Shown piece after piece: positions 50,701 to 58,604 of a stretch of 59,791 bases of DNA. The position numbers were made by a program, and so were the translations under genes. The notes below the pieces were generated by a model. The model saw only the letters and a program-made list of their open reading frames with translations, made no database searches and was not told where the DNA came from. Source of the stretch: Thermoplasmata archaeon (GTDB lineage Archaea > Thermoplasmatota > Thermoplasmata > Lutacidiplasmatales > UBA184); assembly GCA_022749935.1 (NCBI GenBank), contig JAKIWQ010000007.1, positions 1 through 59,791 of the forward strand, given 5' to 3'. Numbering within the stretch: the first letter of the stretch is position 1; each line of letters opens with the position of its first letter.

Positions 50701-53563
50701 TGGTCGACCACGGAGCGAGGAGGACCTGCCCGAACACCCAGGGGAGCGGCGTGAGGAGGATCGTACCGATGAAGAAGAGCGGGACGCCGGCCGGCACCGT
50801 GACCAGGATCGTGATCGAGGTGTAGCCGTTCGCCGCGACCGTCAAGTTGTACACCCCGGTCGGCAGGCTCCCGTTGAGGACCCCCCCGGTGTTGGACGAG
50901 TCGAGGAACGGCGTGCAGAGCCCGGAGGAGACCGCACACGCCTGGACTCCGCTCGTCATGACCCCCTTGCCGGTCGAGTTGTCGATCAGCAGCGCGCCGA
51001 CCCACGTCCCCGCGGGGTTCGTGACGGAGAGCGGTCGGTCCCCGTGGGACGGTATGGAACCGCCGACCGGCGCGAGGACGAAATTCGGCACCACGGTGGT
51101 CCCGTTGGTGGAGGCGTTCACCCACGTCCAGTCGGGCATGAAGCCGGGAGCGCTGGCGTAGACCTCGTACGTCGCCCACGGCAGCCAGCCTCCGACCACG
51201 AGCCCCTGGTAGTACCCTTCCGAGGTCGTGAGTCCGCTTCCGAGCTGTTGACGACAGCTCTGGCTGGAGACTCCCTGCGCGATCGTGCAGTAGTCGATCG
51301 AGGCGTCAATGATTGCCGATCCGTTGGTCGCCGTCACCAGTCCTTCCAGGGTAGCGAGCGGCGCGAGCGGTAACGGGGGGGCGACGATCGTTCCCCCTCC
51401 GACGAAGAGCCACTCGGAGTTGGACGCGTATCCGCTCCCGGAACCGTGCAACACGTCCCACCCGAGTGGTGCGGCGAGGACCGAGAAGCCGCCCGACGCG
51501 TTGACCAAGCCCTCCGCGCACGTGGCGAGGGACGTGGGCGAGGCGGGACAGACGGTGACGGACGCGAACGGGACCGGCGCGGTGCCGCCCGCGATGATCA
51601 CGGTGCCGTTGACGGTGGCTTGCGCCGTGAGATTGATGGCGTTGAACGAGGGGATCGTGGCCTGACTGAGGAGGATCGCTCCGAGCTGGGCGCTGCAGCA
51701 GACCCACGGAACCGACAGCTCGGTCGCGTTCGCCGGGAACCCTCCCGCGGAGGCTTGGATGATGTCCGGACCGGGGGGTGCCGGTGCGCAGAAGGCGGTC
51801 GGACCGAACGTCCCACACATGTTCGGGCTGGTGCCCGAGTTGAACGGGTAGGTCGAGAGCGTAGGAGAGATCCGGCTTTGGACCTGAACCGCGAACCCAC
51901 CGGCGGGAGCGGCGCTGGTCCCGGCGACGTAGACGTTCCCTCCGATGTAGCTCCCGGGCGTGAGGTCGACCGAGTACGGCACGACCGTCATTTCGTCCGG
52001 GGTCGCGTTCGCGGCCGTCTCGTTCCCCCACACCGGGAGGTCACCGGGGATGGGCCACTGGGGTCCAAACCCGCAGAGCCCGGTCGTATCGGGGAACACT
52101 TGGATATCGTTGCGAAGCGGGAACGCCGCCGCGATGGTCGTCCCGCCCGGGCCGAGACACCCTCCGTCCAGGCAGTCGGTGACGGTGTTGTTGTAGGTGA
52201 ACGTGACGGGGTTGAACTTGGGGATCCCGACCTCGTAGCCGTCCATCCCGCAGTCTTGGAGCACCCAGAGGCCGAGCCCGAACGCGGGGCTCGGAGACCC
52301 AGAGACGTCGACCTTGACCTCGACGGCTCCCATCGGGACGAGGAAGATCTTGCAGCTGTTCGGCACGCAGAACGGGTTCCCGGGCGACGTGCCCGGTACG
52401 TACCCTATGGGGGACTGGTTCTGGAGGTACCCGACCGCCTGAGCGTCGACGAAGTCGTACCCGGGAGGCCCTTCGGCCTGGACGATGTTCCCGGAGCTCC
52501 CCGGGGGCCCCTGGGTCCCACAGCTCCCCGTGACCGAGGAGCAGACGGTCAGGGAGTTCGGGGTCTGGAAGGCCCCGTTGATCGGAAGGCCGGTCACCGC
52601 GTCGTACAACTTCGCTTCGACGAGCGAGTTCGGCTCGAGGTAGATCTTCCCGAGGTCGGCGTGTCCGCCCGCGGGGACCGAAATGAACGTGAAGTTATTC
52701 TGGAACCCTTGCCCCGGCGCGGTGAAGTCGATGCGGCCCGCGACCCCCGGAGGGATCGGGACGTCGAAGCCGCCGGTCGTGTTGGTCGTGACCCCCGGAT
52801 TCGAGACGATCGAGTAGTCCCGGGATTCCCCCTGGGCGAGCACGCCGGTGATCGCGGGGGTCCCCGCGATATCGGCCAACACCCGGCCGGAGACGGTCCC
52901 ATCCTGGAGGAGGTAGACGGTCCCGAGGGTCACCGTCTGGTTGAGCTGACAGGTCGAGTACGTCTGGTTCTCGGCCCAGAACGACTTCGTGAAAGTGACA
53001 TACGATTTGCCGACCGGGCAGGTCACGTTGACCTCCCCGTTCGAACCGGTCGGCTGGGGGCTGCAGAGGAAGCTCGGGCAGAACTGGCCTCCTTGCTCCG
53101 GGTACGCTTGGACTGTGATGCCGGAGAGGAAGTCGTTGTGGTCGCTCGAATTGGCCACGAACGCGTTGAAGGTGCCCGTGGGGATGTACGGCGACTGAGG
53201 TGAGGGGGTGAGCGGGGCCGCCGCGTGGGGGTGGTGCCAGGCTGCGCTGGCTGCGAGGGATTGGTTGGCGAAACGAACATACTGGGCGTGGTTGAACAAG
53301 TTGGAATAGGGGAGGTTCGCCCCGGTTCCAGGGAGGACCGAAGCGTGGGCGACCGGCGTCACCGGGGTCGCAGCCGGTACGGGGGTGACAGCCGGGGAGG
53401 CGGAGCTCCCGGACGCACCGGTGTGCGGGAACGCGCCCACTGTCGGACCGGGGACCATGAGCAGGGCCACCGCGACCACGAGCACGCCCACCGCGAACGA
53501 GGATTGGCGACCGGCCCTCGGTCCTGCGCGACCGAGTACTCGGGAGACGAGGTCGCGCAGCAT
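47780..53563 (-). CDS. Giant surface protein with carboxypeptidase-regulatory-like repeats
   Basis: A 1927-aa protein, the largest here. The N-terminus is basic, with a signal helix (FAVGVLVVAVALLMVPGP, about 23-42). Most of the ectodomain is a string of beta-sandwich units like carboxypeptidase regulatory (CarboxypepD_reg) domains: G.V......P...A.V..C......C...T...G.Y....PPG......A.GY. At least eight can be picked out between about 640 and 1870, several with a cysteine pair. Sequons are frequent. A C-terminal transmembrane helix (YGAIGLVLIGAAVAGVALAG) ends in a very short basic tail (RRPKKGAP). Such repeats usually form stalks for adhesion. The ATG at 53563 follows the zinc-finger gene stop by 7 nt. 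Confidence 0.82.
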   Translation of the reverse strand: MLRDLVSRVLGRAGPRAGRQSSFAVGVLVVAVALLMVPGPTVGAFPHTGASGSSASPAVTPVPAATPVTPVAHASVLPGTGANLPYSNLFNHAQYVRFANQSLAASAAWHHPHAAAPLTPSPQSPYIPTGTFNAFVANSSDHNDFLSGITVQAYPEQGGQFCPSFLCSPQPTGSNGEVNVTCPVGKSYVTFTKSFWAENQTYSTCQLNQTVTLGTVYLLQDGTVSGRVLADIAGTPAITGVLAQGESRDYSIVSNPGVTTNTTGGFDVPIPPGVAGRIDFTAPGQGFQNNFTFISVPAGGHADLGKIYLEPNSLVEAKLYDAVTGLPINGAFQTPNSLTVCSSVTGSCGTQGPPGSSGNIVQAEGPPGYDFVDAQAVGYLQNQSPIGYVPGTSPGNPFCVPNSCKIFLVPMGAVEVKVDVSGSPSPAFGLGLWVLQDCGMDGYEVGIPKFNPVTFTYNNTVTDCLDGGCLGPGGTTIAAAFPLRNDIQVFPDTTGLCGFGPQWPIPGDLPVWGNETAANATPDEMTVVPYSVDLTPGSYIGGNVYVAGTSAAPAGGFAVQVQSRISPTLSTYPFNSGTSPNMCGTFGPTAFCAPAPPGPDIIQASAGGFPANATELSVPWVCCSAQLGAILLSQATIPSFNAINLTAQATVNGTVIIAGGTAPVPFASVTVCPASPTSLATCAEGLVNASGGFSVLAAPLGWDVLHGSGSGYASNSEWLFVGGGTIVAPPLPLAPLATLEGLVTATNGSAIIDASIDYCTIAQGVSSQSCRQQLGSGLTTSEGYYQGLVVGGWLPWATYEVYASAPGFMPDWTWVNASTNGTTVVPNFVLAPVGGSIPSHGDRPLSVTNPAGTWVGALLIDNSTGKGVMTSGVQACAVSSGLCTPFLDSSNTGGVLNGSLPTGVYNLTVAANGYTSITILVTVPAGVPLFFIGTILLTPLPWVFGQVLLAPWSTIEVNVTGLVNPVFLALAPPATVLGCAIFCGQATPDSSSGTYQVQTYPGFGDTLFVNPSYPGSFVSAAGGFIAGTITFNDTQRLTNLTPGPALPIFVGVSGIIYNAASCTGPIGLQSCTDPARWVSVQVQTSGRTVNGVAIVSSNGGGEYWAFVPGGDDPGATRVTATDPTMYFSRFEVVNASLGVGPGQNLTYVAPPLELTQFGYGYAFVVDSKTGLPVANVGVTSKFNDPINGNSGSTTGETNGAGFANITAPSGASVDFNIGGSNDYNNTSFAAPVPIGNATNLDTYFSHLGGPVLLPPWGWVESLYVNYSAPGGYVGGVIDAVNGQPLPGASVSVSTANPNLPSGSSSQTTNFLGEFVSDAPLGPSDSLVINLPAYQSNTTHPLNITPGEQYVAPLIRLVGNGVIASQVIAEPSGLPVPAATVTICTGANGTTHSPSCEQTITNATGRYWANVPPGRLSISVKATGFVSNYTELVTAYSDVWEAVPAIQVVEDGVITGTVRGVPIGLAIGGATVKACSPIGGVPTGPCSFIVTALADGTFSLPVVPSTYILATSAVNFNTSYLPVSVQPGETVDLGLVLLTEYGILTGSVVDNATGLPLANVTVGGCPVDTLLPCLVPGVTDLTGTYHVAAPPGGNHLVMSLANYLDGYTSAIAVSGATKTVATVSLTPIVTESTVHVSGKVVIGTAVGGPIAGATVALWNGQTVAASMSTGASGTFSLAVTTGSYVLRASAPGYVPAAQNLVLIEPLSGLVLSLAPFGWTVSGAVTDGLTGAPISGVAIWSGSSVVALTGAAGTYSASLANGTYSLEAIAGGTAGGMYAPVSFEVDVASAAVVRSVNLYPNPATLSVTVESAVNQSAVVSAHVTISGAAIDGAQLAKAGPVDPSGGFQFAAYVGTYTVTVTAPGYQMAILTVTAGLTNAPLVVQLSPSSSGAHAAGLAPWSYGAIGLVLIGAAVAGVALAGRRPKKGAP

Positions 53564-53570
53564 CAGGTCC

Positions 53571-53897
53571 TCATACCACCATATTCAGCGTCGCGGCCAA
53601 GAGGTTCGAACGCTCCCGGGGCGCGAGACCGGCGTGGACCTTGGAGAGGTGGACCTCGAGGCTGGTGCGCGTGAGGTAGACCCGGGAGCAGACCGGACAC
53701 GGGAGGTCCGGTGGAGAGTCGAAAAAGCCCGCGCATCCGCACTGGACGACGTGACAGGTCATCGGGTCCGAGTTCCATGGCCGGGAGGTGGGGTGCCGCT
53801 GACGCGAGCCACCGCCTGCGCTCAGATAATGACTCCCCCGGAGGTGCCCGCATCCGCCGCAAGCTCGCAAGCGAAGCAGCTTGCGCTGACCTACCAT
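53571..53897 (-). CDS. Zinc-ribbon/C2H2 zinc-finger protein heading the surface operon
   Basis: A 108-aa cytosolic protein with two metal sites. The first has C13-x2-C16, H18 and H23, then C48, C53 and C55 (RACGGCGHLRGSHYL and CHVVQCGCAGF). The second is a classic C2H2 finger C67-x2-C70-x12-H83-x4-H88 (CPVCSRVYLTRTSLEVHLSK). It may be a DNA-binding regulator of the operon it leads. ATG 53897 is the first in-frame start. The frame upstream is well formed (VSDLFGVGPKK), and a more natural ATG at 53950 is one base out of frame across a run of eight C (plus strand, 53936-53943). The true N-terminus could therefore be longer if the run is miscalled. Confidence 0.78.
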   Translation of the reverse strand: MVGQRKLLRLRACGGCGHLRGSHYLSAGGGSRQRHPTSRPWNSDPMTCHVVQCGCAGFFDSPPDLPCPVCSRVYLTRTSLEVHLSKVHAGLAPRERSNLLAATLNMVV

Positions 53898-53950
53898 CTT
53901 TTTGGGTCCGACCCCGAAAAGGTCGGAGACCGCGGCCCCCCCCGTGCCAT
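53894..53950 (-). other. Possible 18-19-codon upstream reading frame (leaderless uORF)
   Basis: From the ATG at 53950 the frame reads MARGGPRSPTFSGSDPKRW and stops with TAG overlapping the zinc-finger start (ATGGTAG). It starts about 31 nt after the box A. It is either a coupled leader peptide or the displaced true start of the zinc-finger gene. Confidence 0.4.
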
Positions 53951-53975
53951 GGTTTCGCGAGGCAGACCCGGTCAC

Positions 53976-53985
53976 GGTATAAGTA
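53976..53985 (-). promoter_or_regulatory. Putative box A for the zinc-finger/AAA+ surface operon
   Basis: The minus strand reads TACTTATACC, centred near 53981, a good TATA match. The predicted transcription start is about 53955, next to the ATG at 53950. A second, palindromic TATA (CTATATAG, 54007-54014) lies 30 nt further upstream. The 53898-54101 gap holds nothing else that I can support. Confidence 0.6.
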
Positions 53986-54101
53986 GAGCGTGTGGCGGAA
54001 CTGGCACTATATAGGACGCGTGTCCGGAAACCGGCGCGATTGCGATACACCGGTTCGGCGCCCGGGGCCGGATCCGACCGGGGTTTCTCTCCGTCGGTGC
54101 T

Positions 54102-57100
54102 CTACCCAGACCCCCCACCATACACCGACTCGTCGTCCCCGCCACCCGATGGGGGCGGCGTCGATATCGGCTCCGACTCCTCGTTCCACTGCGGTACGCT
54201 GGAGGTGTCGGTCGTCGGCTCGGTCTCCTCCTCCGCGGCCGCCGCCGGGGGTCGACCCCCGCTGGAACGACCCAAGACCAGTCCCACGATCAGCCCCACC
54301 ACCAACAGCACCACCAGCAGCGCGATCGGAAGGAGCCACGGGCCGATCCCGCCCGACGTGCCACTCTTCGCGGTCGACGCATGCGGCGCGAAGGTCGCGA
54401 ATTCGGTCACGGGTCCCGTCACCGTCAGCGATGTGCTCGCGCTCGTCCCCGAGTACGAACCTATCCCCGTACCGCTCCAGTTCACGAACTCGCTCGTCGA
54501 GTTCGCCGTCGCGCTCAGGGCCAGCACCGCACCGGAGTCGGCCCACTCCGACCCCGGCGTGACCGTCCCGCCCGCCGAGGCGAGCACGTTCACCTCATAC
54601 TGCGTCGTAAACACGACCTGAAGACCCCGGTTCTGCGTCGCGGAGTCCGAGAAGGTCCCGTTGCTGGAGGGAACGTACCGAACCCCCGTCGCGCCGGGGA
54701 CGATGGGAACGTGGACCACAAGGGTGCCGTTGAGCCCTGCGAGGACGAGGGACCCGGTGCCCGAGACGCCGTTCGAGCCGATCGACGCCGACCAGGTCGT
54801 CCCGCTCGGCAGACCGGTCTCGGTGAGGGTGAGCGTGTACGTCGCCGGCGGGACGGTCGCATTGGTCGTGAAGTACGCCGTCTCGGTGACCGGCCCGGTC
54901 GGCGTGACCGAGATGGACGCGCTCGGTCCGGAGACCGAGCCCGTGCCGAGGCCGATCCAATCCGCGAAGGAGTGGTCCGGGAGCGGCGTGGCGGTGAGTC
55001 CCACCGGCGACCCCGCCACTTCCCAATAGGTCCCCGATCCGGGAGCGGTCGTCCCGTTCGCCGTGGGTGCGAGGGTCAGGGCGAACGACGTCGTGTAGCC
55101 GAGCGTCAGCGTGCCGTTGGCCGTCACGTCCAGCGAACTCCCCGAGAACCCGAGCGACGAGGAAATGGAGCTCGCGTCGTACCGGACCCCGACCGTACCG
55201 CTCGGGTAGACGGTCGGGACCCGGATCGGGTAGTGGTTGGCGAGGAGCCCGGTGACGTTGAACGGAGCCGGCGCGGTGAACGTCTGGGCGCCGACCGTCA
55301 CGGTGACCGGAACGCTCGGCTGGATCCCCGAGGCCACGACCTCGACCTGGAAGGTCGGTACGACGGCCGAGAACGTCGCGAGCTCGGTGATCGGACCGGT
55401 CGGGTTGGCGGTGATCGAGTTGGCGTTCGAACTGACCGACCCCGGACCGGTGCCGGTCCACCCGACGAACGCGAAGCCGGTCGCGTGCGTCGCATCCAGC
55501 AACACGTCCGCGCCGGAGGGGGTCCATCCGACCGAGGCCGGTGAGACCGTACCGCCCGAACTGGCGGTCACCGTCACCCAGTACTCCGGGGAGAAGAGGG
55601 CGGTCACGAGGGCCGGCCCGGAGAAGTTGACCGTGGCCCCCGGGAGGACCGTGAAGGCGCTCGCCCCGACGGCGTCGGGCACGACGCGGAATCCGGTGAG
55701 GTAGGCCCCGACCCCGTTCGAACCATAGACCGCGCTCGCGTTGAGCACGTGGCTCCCCCCGCCCAGGTCGAGGGTCGTGTTCGCGAGCGGAACCCCGTAG
55801 TGGGTCGCGTCCACGTTGAGCCCCCAGTTCGTGACGCCCGCGGGGAGGCCGCTCGCGTCGAACGTCACTTCGGAGGGGATGGCGGTGAGCGGGGTCAGCG
55901 CGAACCGGATCGTCTCGATCGACCCCTGGAGCGACGTGATGGGCGACGGGTAGCTCGGGACCCCGTACCACGACTCCGTCGCGTTGTACGGAATGGTCCA
56001 GACAGTAAAGAAGTACGGACCGGTGCCCGCGGAGAAGGTGAGCGACGTGGTGGTGGCCGCGAGCGTCTGGTTGCCGAGCGTGACCGTCCAGTTGGTGCCC
56101 GCAGGGAGTCCGACCTCGGTGAAGTTGTAGCTGTAGGTGACGTTCTGGCACGACCCGTACGAACAGACGTTCAGGAGCGAGAAGCTCGCGGTCTCGTTCA
56201 CCGGGCCGTTGAGGGTCGACGTGCCGTTCGGGTTGGTCGTGTTCCAGCTGCCGGACCCCACCCCGGTCCACGAGAGGAAGGTGAGGTTGAAGCAGTTCGG
56301 CCCGCAGAATTGGGGGAGCCCCGTGTCCGTCACATTGTAGTCGATCAACGAGTGCAGTCGGACCCAGTTGGGGCCCGGGGTCGGGTAGACCTCCATGTTG
56401 CCGCAGTACTCCGGACCGAAGACGAACGTGCCGCCGCACCAGAACGGATAGTTGTGCTGCGCCGGCGGGACGGTGAGGAGGTTCAACCGCACGTACGGGT
56501 CGAACGTGGTGTGGACGGTTGTGTTCGCCGCGAAGGCGCCGGGCGAGACGGGGACGACGGTCGACCCGTAGGCGTGGCCGTACGACACGTTCACCCACGG
56601 GACCGACCACGCCATCGATAGGCCGGTCGGCACGCCGGAGACGGTGAGGGCGGAGCCGGAGAGACCGGAGCGGAGGTTCCCGTCGAGGTTGGCGTTCCAA
56701 GGCGCGCCGGCGGGGAGGCCGGACTCGTTGAAGGTGACGGTGACGCCCGTCCCTTCGAACAGGGAGGTGACGACAACTTGCGAGTAGGCGAACCCGAACC
56801 CGAACGTCGAGGTGCAGCCGCCCCCGAGACCGTTCATGGGGCACACCTCGTGCGTCCACGCCATGAACGGGACTCCCTGAAGGATGGTCATGGACGTCTG
56901 GATCCCGTCCCATAGGGGGTACGGATAGATCGAACCCATCCCGTCGGGGCTGTAGACGGTGGGGAACGTGAGGCCGCGGTCGGTTGAGACGAACACCAAC
57001 TCCGTCTGCTGGTCGCAGTTCCCCGGACCGAGGCAGACCGACTCGTTGGTGTAGGCGACGTCGACGTAGAGGGTGCCGTTCGTCCCCACTCCGAGGGACG

Positions 57101-58604
57101 GCGTGTAGAGGTCCTCCTGGCCGGTGGCACCGCCGTTCGGTTGCAGGATCGACGTCCCCAGGGGTACCGGGCTCGACCAGGTCGACCCGCCGTTGGTCGA
57201 GTGGCCCACCCAGACGTTTTCGAAGTTCGCCTGGACGAAACAGAACGTGACGAAGGGGCAACTCTCTCCGACCGTCGCCCCCGACCAGGCCACGTAGAGC
57301 TCCCCGGAGGTCGGGTCCTGCGCGATGGTCGGCTCCGGGCTGAGGAGCGACGCGGAGCTGATCCACGTGTACCCGTTCGAAAGGACGGGGACGTTCCGGG
57401 CGACGGTCGAGAGAGAGAACGAGCTCCCGTTGGTGGACGAGGAGGCGACGACGACGTCCATCGTATCGGGCGGGAGGAGGCCCGCGCAGCCGGCGGGCAG
57501 GCAGAGGAGCGTCGTGTTCTCCTGCAGATTCGTAGCGTAGGTCACGTAGAGGACCCCCGAGAGGCCGACCAGGACGGAGGGCGCATACGCCGTGTACGTG
57601 GTCGACCCGAAGTACGCCCCGTGCTCGACGGGAAGCAAGATCGGTGCGCCCCATGTCTGCGCCCCGTTGGTGGAGACGACGAGGTTGAGGCCGATCGACG
57701 GGGGTCGGGTGGAACCGTCGAACACGGGGTACGTGAAGTTGGTCCACGCGAGGTAGACCGTGTCGCCGGTTGCGGCGATGGACGGTTGGGCCGGCATCCA
57801 GGAGGTTACGTTCAGCAAGGTGTTGGACGAGGCGTTGATGACCGAGGGCGCTGTCCAGGTGGTCCCGTTGTCGTAGCTCTCGGTCACCACCAGGCGGTCG
57901 TACTGGACGTAGCAGGGAAGGAGGGCCGGGAACCACAGGTACCAGATGCAGGGGCCGTTGGTCCCGTTGGTGTCGTTGTACTCGGTGTAGGCGAGCACGA
58001 GGGTCCCGTTGCCGAGCGCGGTGATCGCGGGCGAGATGGCGCTCGTGTAGTTATGGGCCGATGAACAGTCCGGATTCCCGATGTAGGTAGGGACGTTCCA
58101 GCCGGCGCCTCCGTTGGTCGAGACCGAGATCCCGATCTCGGTATTCGTCCAGTTCGCGTACCCCGGACACGCCGTCGCGTTCGTGAACGTCGTGTAAGCG
58201 GTCGCGATCACTCCACTCGGCGTCGAGACGATGGACGGGGCGCCGGTGTTGTTGAGACAACCGGTGTACGGATAGGGTTGGTACGCGCAACTCCAACTGG
58301 CCGCGGGGGCGGTGGGGAGCGGGCTGTTCAAGAAGAAGATGCCCCGCCCGGAGGACGGCGCCGCGTGAACGGTCGTGGGAGGGGGAGCGACCGCCGCAAT
58401 CGCGGGGGGCGTCGTCGGCGTGGGGCTCACCGCCGGGATGGCGGCCGGGGTGCCTGGGTGGGCTCCTCCGACCACGCCGTTCGTCGCTCCGGCCCACGGG
58501 AGGAGCGTAGCCGCGACGAGCACGACCACGACGCCGAGAGCCATCCCTCCGTGTCGACCCCAGCAGCGCTGGAGGAAGTCGGCGAGCGGCCCGTGGATCG
58601 TCAT
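54102..58604 (-). CDS. Giant surface protein with sialidase-fold (BNR) propeller and repeat modules
   Basis: A 1500-aa exported protein. A signal helix (about 20-40) is followed by a Pro/Thr/Ala linker. Residues about 105-610 carry five Asp-box/BNR-like motifs (STNGGAGW, SYDNGTTW, STNGAQTW, STNGGSTW, STDRGLTF), the pattern of a sialidase-type beta-propeller. Two repeat types follow: a GLPAGT.W module (starting FNESGLPAG, FTEVGLPAG, FDASGLPAG, LTETGLPSG) and a W.G.G.GS.S....S....GP.TE.A.F module. A C-terminal transmembrane helix (about 1425-1450) precedes an acidic tail with ESVYGG. Sialidase activity is not shown: the arginine triad cannot be identified. The ATG overlaps the upstream gene stop by 4 nt. 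Confidence 0.82.
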   Translation of the reverse strand: MTIHGPLADFLQRCWGRHGGMALGVVVVLVAATLLPWAGATNGVVGGAHPGTPAAIPAVSPTPTTPPAIAAVAPPPTTVHAAPSSGRGIFFLNSPLPTAPAASWSCAYQPYPYTGCLNNTGAPSIVSTPSGVIATAYTTFTNATACPGYANWTNTEIGISVSTNGGAGWNVPTYIGNPDCSSAHNYTSAISPAITALGNGTLVLAYTEYNDTNGTNGPCIWYLWFPALLPCYVQYDRLVVTESYDNGTTWTAPSVINASSNTLLNVTSWMPAQPSIAATGDTVYLAWTNFTYPVFDGSTRPPSIGLNLVVSTNGAQTWGAPILLPVEHGAYFGSTTYTAYAPSVLVGLSGVLYVTYATNLQENTTLLCLPAGCAGLLPPDTMDVVVASSSTNGSSFSLSTVARNVPVLSNGYTWISSASLLSPEPTIAQDPTSGELYVAWSGATVGESCPFVTFCFVQANFENVWVGHSTNGGSTWSSPVPLGTSILQPNGGATGQEDLYTPSLGVGTNGTLYVDVAYTNESVCLGPGNCDQQTELVFVSTDRGLTFPTVYSPDGMGSIYPYPLWDGIQTSMTILQGVPFMAWTHEVCPMNGLGGGCTSTFGFGFAYSQVVVTSLFEGTGVTVTFNESGLPAGAPWNANLDGNLRSGLSGSALTVSGVPTGLSMAWSVPWVNVSYGHAYGSTVVPVSPGAFAANTTVHTTFDPYVRLNLLTVPPAQHNYPFWCGGTFVFGPEYCGNMEVYPTPGPNWVRLHSLIDYNVTDTGLPQFCGPNCFNLTFLSWTGVGSGSWNTTNPNGTSTLNGPVNETASFSLLNVCSYGSCQNVTYSYNFTEVGLPAGTNWTVTLGNQTLAATTTSLTFSAGTGPYFFTVWTIPYNATESWYGVPSYPSPITSLQGSIETIRFALTPLTAIPSEVTFDASGLPAGVTNWGLNVDATHYGVPLANTTLDLGGGSHVLNASAVYGSNGVGAYLTGFRVVPDAVGASAFTVLPGATVNFSGPALVTALFSPEYWVTVTASSGGTVSPASVGWTPSGADVLLDATHATGFAFVGWTGTGPGSVSSNANSITANPTGPITELATFSAVVPTFQVEVVASGIQPSVPVTVTVGAQTFTAPAPFNVTGLLANHYPIRVPTVYPSGTVGVRYDASSISSSLGFSGSSLDVTANGTLTLGYTTSFALTLAPTANGTTAPGSGTYWEVAGSPVGLTATPLPDHSFADWIGLGTGSVSGPSASISVTPTGPVTETAYFTTNATVPPATYTLTLTETGLPSGTTWSASIGSNGVSGTGSLVLAGLNGTLVVHVPIVPGATGVRYVPSSNGTFSDSATQNRGLQVVFTTQYEVNVLASAGGTVTPGSEWADSGAVLALSATANSTSEFVNWSGTGIGSYSGTSASTSLTVTGPVTEFATFAPHASTAKSGTSGGIGPWLLPIALLVVLLVVGLIVGLVLGRSSGGRPPAAAAEEETEPTTDTSSVPQWNEESEPISTPPPSGGGDDESVYGGGSG

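Noticed and set aside
47891-51373. A 1160-codon open frame on the plus strand opposite the 1927-aa giant.
   Set aside because: Same charged, low-complexity composition; no motif, and the coding signal is clearly on the minus strand.
56700-58300. Calling the BNR giant an active sialidase.
   Set aside because: Only Asp-box motifs are visible. The arginine triad and catalytic Tyr/Glu cannot be identified, and many BNR propellers are not enzymes.
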